In this document: positions 9,950 to 18,000 of the stretch, one piece after another
How positions within the stretch are numbered: the first letter of the stretch is position 1
Layout of the letters: every line of letters starts with the position of its first letter
Assembly: GCF_010672455.1 (NCBI RefSeq)
Contig: NZ_JAAHGO010000017.1
Span: 1 to 64,000, forward strand
Length of the DNA stretch: 64,000 bases
Direction: 5' to 3'
Source of the DNA: Okeania sp. SIO2C9
GTDB taxonomy: Bacteria; Cyanobacteriota; Cyanobacteriia; Cyanobacteriales; Microcoleaceae
Notes under the pieces: generated by a model
The model's database searches: none
Told to the model about the DNA's origin: nothing
What the model saw: the letters and a program-made list of their open reading frames with translations, nothing else
Position numbers and translations under genes: made by a program

Positions 9950-10573
9950 ATACCAGATTATAGTTATATCTGCGATTGTCATAAAAAATACTTGTTATTT
10001 TATATCTCAAAAATTAACTATGTTCTTTGTAGATAAACCATAGGTCTCAGAATTTTTCAAAGCTACTGTCAGAGATAACGCTATTCCTGTAGTAGGTACA
10101 GATATAGCTCAAAAAATGAGCCTTTATACTGGCACAAACATAATTACTGAAGAACGAGCAATTGAGATAGTTAAACAATTAGATAATCCAACTATTTACA
10201 ATACCTCTGAAAATTCCTATCAAAATCAAAATCTCCTAATAGGAATTAATAAAATTTCTTAATGCCAGATTATAGTTATATCTGCGATTTTCATCAAACA
10301 TACTTGCTATTTTATATCTCAAAAATTAACTATGTTCTTTGTAGATAAACCATAGGTCTCAGAATTTTTCAAAGCTACTGTCAGAGATAACGCTATTCCT
10401 GTAGTAGGTACAGATATAGCTCAAAAAATGAGCCTTTATACTGGCACAAACATAATTACTGAAGAACGAGCAATTGAGATAGTTAAACAATTAGATAATC
10501 CAACTATTTACAATACCTCTGAAAATTCCTATCAAAATCAAAATCTCCTAATAGGAATTAATAAAATTTCTTA
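9950..10573 (+). repeat. Two extra tandem copies (312 bp each) of an ATP-grasp gene 5' end
   Basis: The segment beginning (A/G)CCAGATTATAGTTATATC recurs at 9950, 10262 and 10574, exactly 312 bp apart; the third copy continues into the ATP-grasp pseudogene. Each unit holds the first roughly 85 codons of that gene followed by a unit-specific tail (CAAAATCAAAATCTCC). The second and third units are almost identical, the first slightly diverged. All carry the same internal stop and frameshift. Confidence 0.9.
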
Positions 10574-11819
10574 ATGCCAGATTATAGTTATATCTGCGAT
10601 TTTCATCAAACATACTTGCTATTTTATATCTCAAAAATTAACTATGTTCTTTGTAGATAAACCATAGGTCTCAGAATTTTTCAAAGCTACTGTCAGAGAT
10701 AACGCTATTCCTGTAGTAGGTACAGATATAGCTCAAAAAATGAGCCTTTATACTGGCACAAACATAATTACTGAAGAACGAGCAATTGAGATAGTTAAAC
10801 AATTAGATAATCCAGCTATTTACACTACCTCTGAAAATTCCTATCATTGGATATCAGAACATTTACATTTCAGCGATATTCCTAAAAAAATAGAGCTATT
10901 TAAGAATAAGTATAAATTCCGGGAACTAACAAAATCAATCTTTCCCAACTTCTACTTCAGAGAGATACCTACAAAAGACCTCAAAAGAATTGAATTTGAT
11001 AAAATTCCACTACCATTTATGCTCAAACCAATAACTGGCTTTTTTAGCATGGGAGTTTATAAAGTTTCCAGTTACTCAGAATGGGTGAAAACAATCGATT
11101 TAATCAAAGAAGAAATAGCTCAAACTAAAAACTTATATCCTGAATGTGTATTGAACACCAATTTATTTATCATTGAAGAATATATTGATGGTGAAGAATT
11201 TGCTGTAGATGCTTATTATAATTCCATTGGCGAACCAGTTATCCTAGGAATTTTTAAGCATATATTTTCTTCAGATAATAGTGTCAGTCAAAGAGTTTAT
11301 TGTTCATCGAAATAAATTATTGAAAGTAACCTTGAAGAATTTACAAATTTTCTCGAAAAAATTGGTGATTTGGCTAAAATAAAAAACTTTCCAGTACATA
11401 TTGAGCTGAGAAGAAATAGTAATGATATTTTATTACCTATTGAAGTAAATCCCATTCGATTTGGTGGTTGGTGTAGTACCGCATACTTATCTTTCTTAGC
11501 TCATGGTTTTAACTCCTACTTACATTTTTACTACCAAAAAAAACCAGATTGGTGTAAAGCTCTTCAAGGAAAAGATAGAAAATTATTTAGTATGGTTATA
11601 TTAGATAATTCTACTGGAAAAAATGTCAGTGAAATTACATCATTTGATTATGATAAATTGCTAGAAAAATTTGAAAATCCCTTAGAATTAAGAAAGATAG
11701 ATTACAAACAATATCCTATCTTTGGCATCTTGTTTATAGAAACTAGAGAGGATAATTTTATGGAAATTAAAAACATCATAGATTCAAACCTAAGTGAATT
11801 TATAACAGTCAATAAATAG
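10574..11819 (+). pseudogene. ATP-grasp ligase-like protein, decayed (copy 1)
   Basis: Joining frames gives a protein of about 415 residues: MPDYSYICDF and LLFYISKINYV, a frameshift, FFVDKP, a TAG, VSEFFKATVRDNAIPVVGTD, then an open frame from 10740 to the TAA at 11312-11314, and after it IIESNLEEFTNFLEK through to SEFITVNK. ATP-grasp features are PLPFMLKPITGFFSMGV (ATP-binding lysine), FIIEEYIDGEEFAVD, and HIELRRN..LLPIEVNPIRFGG (metal-binding E/N pair). These proteins join a carboxylate to an amine using ATP. Both stop codons stand at positions where CAG or CAA (Gln) would fit. No partner gene for a peptide or amino-acid pathway is visible nearby. A second damaged copy follows at 11921. Confidence 0.8.
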
Positions 11820-11943
11820 GTTGATATATTTAGGATTGATGTTAAGTTTTTGATGCAATTGAAATATTTTAGAGGAATATTAAAAAATGATCATGTTTTA
11901 ATATAAATTAAGAAATTTATTAACACCAGATTATAGTTGTATC

Positions 11944-12148
11944 GTAAGCATTCAACTATTAGCGGTCAGCACTCAGCTCTTCGGTGCTGAATGGACTCGC
12001 ATTCAGCTTTTTAATTAATAAAGCAACCATTCGTTTAACTTCTACTACATTTTCAAGCAGAGAATTGCTTTTTTCTTCTTTAAAGGTAATAAAGCTGTTT
12101 GCGCAGCATTCCGTAGGAATAGCTGATAGCTGACCGCTGAATGCTTAC
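11944..12148 (+). mobile_element. Family B MITE with 8-bp target duplication inside ATP-grasp pseudogene
   Basis: Ends GTAAGCATTCAAC and CGCTGAATGCTTAC. Flanked by GTTGTATC on both sides (11936-11943 and 12149-12156); the paralogous uninterrupted copies have a single GTTATATC at this place. That makes the insertion and the duplication unambiguous. Confidence 0.92.
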
Positions 12149-12292
12149 GTTGTATCTGCGACTATCGTAAAGCATACTTATTATTTTATATCTCAAAAAT
12201 TAATTATGTTTTTTGTAGATAAACCATAGGTCTCAGAATTTTTCAAAGCTACTGTCAGAGATAACGCCATTCCTGTAGTAGGTACAGATATA

Positions 12293-12394
12293 GCAGTCGA
12301 AGCAAAGGTTAGGACAGATAAAAAGCTTAAAACTCAGATAACGTAATACTTTTCCTTCTTCCTTCTTCCCTCTTCCTTCTTTCTTCTGCTATAT
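12293..12394 (+). mobile_element. Family C short insert (pyrimidine/purine-rich)
   Basis: Insert between GATATA and GCTC of the ATP-grasp copy: GCAGTCGAAGCAAAGGTTAGG at one end, a CTTCCTTCTTCC tract and CTTCTGCTATATA at the other. The ends are inverted repeats (TATAGCAG/CTGCTATA). Other copies lie at 36760-36865 (inverted) and 27465-27580. Confidence 0.75.
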
Positions 12395-12487
12395 AGCTCA
12401 AAAAATGAGCCTTTACAATGGCACAAACATAATTACTGAAGAACGAGCAATTGAGATAGTTAAACAATTAGATAATCCAACTATTTA

Positions 12488-12706
12488 CCGAATAATTAAC
12501 TAATTAATAATTAAATAATTCGCGCCTTGAAGCCTCCCCTTTTAAGGGAAAAAAAGCGGTCGTTTGCGCAGCATTCCGTAGGATGGGATGGCGAGGTCTC
12601 CTCGCCATATCCAATCGACCAAGAAAAGAAATAATATTTCCTTATATTCAATTCCGTAACGGTTTTAACCAGAGGTAATTATCAATTATCCATTATCAAT
12701 TATCCA
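12488..12706 (-). mobile_element. Family A element, reverse orientation
   Basis: CCGAATAATTAACTAATT end, then GAAGCCTCCCCTTTTAAGGG, AGCGGTCG, an embedded TTGCGCAGCATTCCGTAGG module, the GGCGAGG/CCTCGCC palindrome and CATATCCAATCGACC, ending in the ATTATCAATTATCC tract. Confidence 0.75.
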
Positions 12707-12708
12707 TT

Positions 12709-12834
12709 ACAGCGCTTTTCAAATTGATGAACCACATCTTCACAAGCAAAACTTTGTAGGGGCGATTTCCTACGGAATGCTCCGCAAACGCGAATCGCCC
12801 CTACTGTGGTCTACCGTGCAGGAAAACCGCTGTA
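12709..12834 (+). mobile_element. Short element ending TACAGCGCTTTTC, with nested palindrome and 20-bp module
   Basis: Ends TACAGCGCTTTTC and GAAAACCGCTGTA are near-perfect inverted repeats. Inside lies the GTAGGGGCGATT...AATCGCCCCTAC palindrome (about 12757-12803), itself split by the CCTACGGAATGCTCCGCAAAC module. A relative begins at 20410 (ACAGCGCTTTCCG). Confidence 0.7.
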
Positions 12835-13799
12835 ATGAAGCTACCTCTGAAAATTCCTATCATTGGATATCAAAACATTTATATTTCAGTGATATTCCTG
12901 AAAAAATAGAGCTATTTAAGAATAAGTATAAATTCCGGAAACTAACAAAATCAATCTTTCCCAACTTCTACTTCAGAGAGATACCTAAAAAAGACCTAAA
13001 AAGAATTGAATTTAATCAAATTCCACTACCATTTATTATCAAACCAACAATTGGTATTGATAGCCGGAAAGTCTATAAAGTTTCCAGTTATGAGGAGTGG
13101 ATGAAAACCATCGATTTAATCAAAGAGGAAATAGCTCAAACTAAAAATTTATATCCTGAAAGTGTATTAAATACTAATTCATTTATCATTGAAGAGTATA
13201 TCAATGGTGAATAGTTTGCTATTGATGCTTATTATAACTCCATTGGCGAACCAGTTATCCTGGGAATTTTTAAACATATATTTTCTTCAGATAATAGTGT
13301 CAATGACAGCCTTGATTTTTCATCGAAATAAATTATTGAAAGTCACCTTAATAAATTTACAAATTTTCTGGAAAAATTTGGTAACTTTGCTAGAGTAAAA
13401 AACTTTCCAGCACACATTCAGCTAAGAATAAATAGTAATGGTATTTTATTACCTATTGAAGATATTCCTTTGATTTTTCTGCGCAACTCTTGCCTAAAAT
13501 GCTGATTTTTTGAACCTAAGCGACCTAAAAACTTGGAATTTTTTAAAACTAAAAAATGCTAAAATCTTTATATATCAATGCTTTTATATTTAATCAGCAA
13601 ACCCTAATTAATTTAGTTGTATTCCGAGCATTGATGCACGATTTTAGCCTTGTCATTTTATTATAATCTGCTGCCTAAATACTAATAAACTCGGTAGTCG
13701 TGCATTATAATTATTTTGCTCAAGGGGAAGAATAGTAGAAGCAAAATTATCCTATGAAGCGCCATTGTTCATCCACATATACCAATACAGTTCAGATAA

Positions 13800-14007
13800 G
13801 TTCAACAATTAATAATTAATAATGAATAATGAATAATTACCTCTCTATGAATTGAAGAGGATTGACAAAGAGATGAAAATTTTTCTTCACAGGAGTCGAT
13901 TGGATATGGCGAGGAGACCTCGCCATCCCATCCTGCGGAATGCTGCGCAAACGACCGCTTATTATCCCCTTAAAAGGGGAGGCGCATACCCACAATTTTT
14001 CGGTAAA
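13800..14007 (+). mobile_element. Family A element, near full length
   Basis: TTCAACAATTAATAATTAA, the CCTCTCTATGAATTGAAGAGG hairpin, GAGTCGATTGGATATGG, GCGAGGAGACCTCGCC palindrome, the GGAATGCTGCGCAAACGACC module, CCCCTTAAAAGGGGAGGCGC and ACAATTTTTCGGTAA. A good type copy. Confidence 0.8.
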
Positions 14008-14158
14008 AACTCGTAAGATATGGAACCATTAGAGTAGCTTTTAAGATTACATAACTGCCAAAAAAATCCTTAACTGAACTGTATTACTAAATATACCATT
14101 ACTATGCATAACTACCATAAACCCTACCTTTATTTCCAAAAAAATTAGCTAAATTTAA

Positions 14159-14287
14159 GGGTGCATCTCAATGCGTGAATAAAGCCAAAAATGTATCGCT
14201 TTTAGGCAACAGCTCATCTGGCAACAGCTCATCTGGCAACAGGGAATATATAGGAAAAAAGTATTTTTACAAATATGAGATGCACCC
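14159..14287 (+). mobile_element. Family G MITE with perfect 8-bp target duplication
   Basis: Inverted ends GGGTGCATCTCA and TGAGATGCACCC; flanked by AAATTTAA on both sides (14151-14158, 14288-14295). The interior has GGCAACAGCTCATCTGGCAA repeats. Related copies at 30738-30872 and a minimal one at 50150-50177. Confidence 0.9.
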
Positions 14288-14309
14288 AAATTTAAACCAT
14301 AGTAGTCCT

Positions 14310-14529
14310 GTAAGCATTCAGCATTCAGCAGTCAGCTATTCCTACGGAATGCTGCGCAAACAGCTTTATTACCTTTAAAGAAAAAAAAGCAATTTTATCA
14401 AAGCTTCAGAGTACGAATATCTGGTTGAGAATGTAGTATAAATTAAACGAATACTTGCTTCATTCATTCAAAAGCTGAATGCGAACGCATTCCGCAGAAA
14501 TAGCTGACTGCTAATAGCTGAATGCTTAC
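14310..14529 (+). mobile_element. Family B MITE
   Basis: Begins GTAAGCATTCAGC and ends GCTGAATGCTTAC. Contains the CCTACGGAATGCTGCGCAAAC module near the left end and a diverged GCATTCCGCAG module near the right. Flanks GTAGTCCT and GTCGCCCT agree at 6 of 8 positions, a decayed duplication. Confidence 0.85.
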
Positions 14530-14778
14530 GTCGCCCTTAATATATTAATGTCAAAAACCTTTAATTTTAAACTTGAAAATATCTCTAAATCTTGTCAAAA
14601 TAAGAATGAAAAGTAAACAACTTATCCACTATTTTATCTTTGCAATTGCCTAGTTAAATTCTGCCTAAATACCAATAAACCCTACCTTACTTCCTAATAA
14701 ATTTGCTAAACTTCAACCAGAATCGCTAAGATATATAAATGTCAAAAATTTTGACACTTAACTTTTGACTTAAAAAAT

Positions 14779-15366
14779 ATGATTCCAACCGTTATTGAAC
14801 AATCTGGCCGTGGCGAAAGAGCCTTCGATATTTATTCTAGACTTCTACGCGATCGCATAATATATCTAGGAGAAGCCATAGACTCTGACTTGGCCAATCT
14901 AATCGTCGGCCAATTATTATATTTAGATTCAGAAGACCCAGAAAAAGATATTTATCTCTATATCAACTCCCCCGGTGGATCGGTCAGTGCAGGGATGGGT
15001 ATTTATGACACCATGAGACACGTTCGCCCCGATGTCTGTACTATTTGTATGGGAATAGCCGCCAGTATGGGAGCATTTCTTCTCAGTGGAGGAACAAAAG
15101 GCAAAAGAATGAGTCTACCCCACGCTCGAATTATGATTCACCAACCATTAGGTGGAGCACAGGGTCAGGCCACAGATATTGAAATTCAAGCTAGGGAGAT
15201 TTTATACCTCAAAAAATACCTGAATGACTGTTTAGCAGACCACACAGGTCAACCCATAGAAAAAATTGTAGAAGATACAGAAAGAGACTTTTTTATGTCA
15301 GCTACAGAAGCAATGGAATACGGTTTAATTGACCAAGTTTATAACCGTAACCCCTCTAATTCTTAA
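14779..15366 (+). CDS. clpP: ATP-dependent Clp protease proteolytic subunit
   Basis: The serine peptidase that forms the two-ring chamber of the Clp protease and degrades proteins unfolded by ClpC or ClpX in the cytosol. All 195 residues fit the family. The catalytic triad is visible: S96 in [10 protein letters not shown]121 in MIHQPLGG and D170 in TERDFFMS. The N-terminal [13 protein letters not shown] and [11 protein letters not shown] (residues 59-69) are diagnostic. Cyanobacteria carry several ClpP paralogues plus the inactive ClpR; the intact triad shows this one is an active ClpP. No clpX follows; the downstream gene is on the other strand, so it is probably transcribed alone. Confidence 0.97.
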   Translation: MIPTVIEQSGRGERAFDIYSRLLRDRIIYLGEAIDSDLANLIVGQLLYLDSEDPEKDIYLYINSPGGSVSAGMGIYDTMRHVRPDVCTICMGIAASMGAFLLSGGTKGKRMSLPHARIMIHQPLGGAQGQATDIEIQAREILYLKKYLNDCLADHTGQPIEKIVEDTERDFFMSATEAMEYGLIDQVYNRNPSNS

Positions 15367-15517
15367 CCAATTTTTTCTTGATTCCCACTAAATTTTTGTC
15401 TTTTTCTTTTGGGTTGAATACCCCGCCGTCTACACGATGCTTACAACTGGTTGGGGTTTGAGTCCCCATCCATTTTTTCCTTCTTCCTTCTTCCTTATTC
15501 CTTATTCCTTATTCAAT

Positions 15518-16678
15518 TCAAGGCGTATCAAACTCTTCTAAATTTTGTAAGAAATCTTGCAATTTTTCAAAGGAAAGACGTGTACGCCCTTCCTCTCCAT
15601 AGTTTTTTTTGAGATAAGTTTTTCCTTTTGTTGGACTCCAACCTAAACGCTTAATTTCATTAGTAGTTTTACCAAATACTTCTAAATACTCCAAAAAGCT
15701 TTGTAACTCATCTACACTTAACTGTTCTAAAGACTCTTTATTATGACTATATTCTAAATAATCTTGTTGTTGCTTAAGCTTCCATCCCTGATGTTTACTT
15801 TCTTTTGTCACTTTCAGCAGTATATCTAAATATTGATGGAAATTAAATAATTCTTCTGTTGTTAAAAATTGGCGTGTTTTTTGATGATAATTTTGTTCTA
15901 TAAACTCTCGCTCCTTTTCTTTCGTCCAGCCTAAACTATCAATCAAAATATCTATTTTTACATTATCATCAGATACATCGTATGATGAACTTGGTGAATA
16001 AATTTCATCATTAATATCAATTGATTGAGCTATTTCTACTGATGAATCAATAGATTCTGATATAGTTATTTCACTATCTATACCATTATCATCTCCAGAG
16101 CTTATTAATGTTTCTGTCGTCTCCTCAATCTTTTCCTCCTTCTGTTCCATACCATAGTCAGTCTCTAACCAACTATTATCAAATTCACTTGGATTTTGAG
16201 TAGAATCAGGAACTTCATCATAGTTAATACTAGATTCTACTACTTGTAATTCCTCTTTTTCCACCGGGGTATAAATATCTGATTCTTCCAACTCAGACGA
16301 AATAGTTGAACTATCAGGAACCTCATTAACATCTAAATTCGACCTTGCTGGTGGTACTTCCTCTATTTCTTGTTCTAAAGAAGTATTGACATAAGTTTTA
16401 TTGTGTGGTATATGCTGAATACTAACAGATTGAGTAGGATAAATTGGAACAGAACTTTGAGGTGTAGAAATAGATTGATCGAGTGGAAGAATGGCAAGCG
16501 ATCGCTTTCTAGCTTGGTCTTCTGCCAACTCCACAGTATCAGCCGCCCCTAATCCACTGGCCAAAGTTTGACCATTGACCTCCACTCGGACACGAACCAC
16601 ATACTTACCATTATGAATAGTAATTAACTCAGAGATTAAGCAACCTGTAGGGTAACAAGCTCGAAAACGTTCTAACAT
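15518..16678 (-). CDS. Conserved cyanobacterial protein of unknown function; dsRBD-like N-terminus and three C-terminal repeats
   Basis: Residues 1-65 (MLERFRACYPTGCLISEL, KYVVRVRVEVNGQTLASGLG, AEDQARKRSLAIL) form an N-terminal block I know as common in cyanobacteria but unnamed; its strand-strand-helix layout ending in an A-rich helix resembles a double-stranded-RNA-binding fold (inference). Residues about 70-245 are acidic, Ser/Glu-rich and low complexity. Residues about 248-386 contain three copies of a roughly 45-residue motif with consensus LGW...Y....R..LS.EEL..FL.YLE. No signal peptide or membrane segment. The gene ends in a pyrimidine-rich tract (15475-15515). Role unknown; a nucleic-acid-binding or scaffolding role is a guess. 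Confidence 0.8.
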   Translation of the reverse strand: MLERFRACYPTGCLISELITIHNGKYVVRVRVEVNGQTLASGLGAADTVELAEDQARKRSLAILPLDQSISTPQSSVPIYPTQSVSIQHIPHNKTYVNTSLEQEIEEVPPARSNLDVNEVPDSSTISSELEESDIYTPVEKEELQVVESSINYDEVPDSTQNPSEFDNSWLETDYGMEQKEEKIEETTETLISSGDDNGIDSEITISESIDSSVEIAQSIDINDEIYSPSSSYDVSDDNVKIDILIDSLGWTKEKEREFIEQNYHQKTRQFLTTEELFNFHQYLDILLKVTKESKHQGWKLKQQQDYLEYSHNKESLEQLSVDELQSFLEYLEVFGKTTNEIKRLGWSPTKGKTYLKKNYGEEGRTRLSFEKLQDFLQNLEEFDTP

Positions 16679-16811
16679 AATTGTCTACTTAGTGAAACCT
16701 AGATCGAGTCAAAAGTCCATTTTAGTACATTTGCCCAAAACTTAAGAGCTATTTCCATAGAATTCACAGCACAAATTTCAAGATTTATAGACGATCAGAA
16801 GAGTTAGGAAT

Positions 16812-16935
16812 GCTGTGACATACTCCCACACTAACCTGACGGTATAGTGTGGGCTTCTCGTTTGACAGTCCCGGTATCCCGTCGGACAAGCGCGTGCTTT
16901 AAGAACGAGATGCCCCACCGCTCTTTTTGCACATA
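16812..16935 (-). mobile_element. Solo right end of an IS200/IS605-type tnpB element
   Basis: On the minus strand the sequence matches the last roughly 30 tnpB codons and the post-stop end of the broken tnpB at 22807: AGCGGTGGGGCATCTCG, ACGAGAAGCCCACACTATA, then TTAGTGTGGGAGTATGTCAC. The CCCACACTA/TTAGTGTGGG arms form a perfect stem. The rest of the gene is absent. This part of such elements encodes the guide-RNA scaffold (omega RNA). Confidence 0.7.
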
Positions 16936-18000
16936 AAAAACTGCTCACCTAGTTCCGGAATAAGATTTTACGTTTTCCCACAGTTGACTAGGAATTTGGG
17001 CCAACAACCCCATATCCTATTAAATTTTCATGGTTCATTACTGGCGGCGATTAGCTCAAACCAGCATAGTTCAATGATCACATAAAAATTTGTAAATTAA
17101 TGAGGCATAATCACCCCATTAATTTACCGCCGATTCATCTGGTCGCCAAATCACAGATTATGGCGTGAGGCTCAAGAGCGATTTAGCTAAAAACATCTGA
17201 ATTTTCCTTGCCAAAAATTACTTTTGCCAAAATTATAATTTAAAGCTATTCTAATATAGAGTAAATTTATAGCTAACTCAAAATTTGAGGCCATTAAACA
17301 ATTTATCTAAAAAGGTAAATTACAACAAACTATGATACGGCTGAATCAGGAAAAGGGAAACCCAACATCACAAAAGTAGCTATGGAGGATCAAGCAGATT
17401 TGTAGCAAACTCTTCTTTGTCTAAAGGTTCTTCTCACTCCACCAGTAGAAATAGCTCCACCTAACTAAAATCATCCCAAAAAGCTGCTAATCCTGATGGA
17501 TATTCAATGAATAATGTTATGATTAATAGCTTAACTTATGGGTAACTTAAGTATTGGCAGATGAAACAGGAGAGCGCGCCCAATCAGCAGATCTGATGTC
17601 CGGAAAGCTATGGGACTAGCTACTTGATAAACAATACAGTCCAAAGTTGGTTACCTTTTCTTATAGAATAAATAAACGATTAAATTAGTCGCACGCCATA
17701 GATCTTAATCACCAAAGAATAAGATTCCCATAAACCACGGTGAAGACACAAAGGTACAAGCCATTTATCGTAATACATTAACAAAAAGTAGTAAAGATAG
17801 TGGTAAATATCTAGATAGCTGGGCGGTTTTGTCTACGATGAAATAACTCTACTCAGTAAATGTCTTGCCAAAATTAGCTTAAGAGCACCATTAAGCATTT
17901 AACTAGGGAAAGCTGATTAACACAACTATCTAGGTGAGACAGTCAAGGCAGACTAATTTATAGGATAGCTGAACCGATAAAAAAAAGGATAAAACGCTGC
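16936..18000. other. 1.06-kb region without genes upstream of the RNase II/R-like gene
   Basis: No frame of useful length on either strand and none of the window's repeat families. It has a perfect 10-bp stem, TAAATTAATG/CATTAATTTA (17093-17126), whose flanks (ACCGCCGATTCATCTG) resemble those of a hairpin at 24371-24404. AAAGGAT about 10 bases before the ATG at 18001 is a good ribosome-binding site. The rest may be a long leader, a non-coding RNA or decayed DNA; I cannot say which. Confidence 0.5.
17093..17126. repeat. Perfect-stem hairpin, shared flank with 24371
   Basis: Stem TAAATTAATG with a 14-base loop, followed by ACCGCCGATTCATCT. The hairpin at 24371-24404 has a different stem sequence but a matching downstream flank (CCACCGATTCAGCT). 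Confidence 0.55.

Larger units (their letters stand above)
11921..13460 (+). pseudogene. ATP-grasp ligase-like protein, decayed and interrupted (copy 2)
   Basis: This is a paralogue of the gene ending at 11819. It carries the same TAG after FFVDKP (near 12225) and the same TAA after the SSK codons (near 13330), plus its own TAG after EEYINGE (near 13212). It is cut by a family B MITE (11944-12148), a family C insert (12293-12394) and a compound of family A plus a second element (12488-12834). Homology stops near 13460 after HIQLRINSNGILLPIED, so the C-terminal 120 residues are lost. The open frame at 12777-13214 starts inside the inserted DNA. Confidence 0.8.
13461..14778. other. Gene-free stretch before clpP
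   Basis: No supported gene. Contents: unassigned AT-rich DNA to 13799, a family A element (13800-14007), a family G MITE (14159-14287), a family B MITE (14310-14529) and about 250 bp of AT-rich leader to clpP. A 67-codon frame at 14175-14378 is built from the two MITEs and is rejected. Confidence 0.6.

Noticed and set aside
9851-10036. 61-codon frame
   Set aside because: It is a leading fragment of the ATP-grasp 5' repeat read before the shared frameshift, not a separate gene.
14175-14378. 67-codon frame
   Set aside because: Composed of family G and family B MITE sequence (SSGNSSSGN from tandem GGCAACAGC).
15420-15475. tRNA-like GGTTTGAGTCCCC segment
   Set aside because: No cloverleaf can be formed; it is part of a dispersed repeat with a CCCCGCCGTCTACACGATGC block.
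17341-17990. Group II intron or known RNA (tmRNA, RNase P RNA)
   Set aside because: I looked for the conserved intron domain-5 stem, the GTGCGAC 5' end and signature RNase P or tmRNA blocks and found none.
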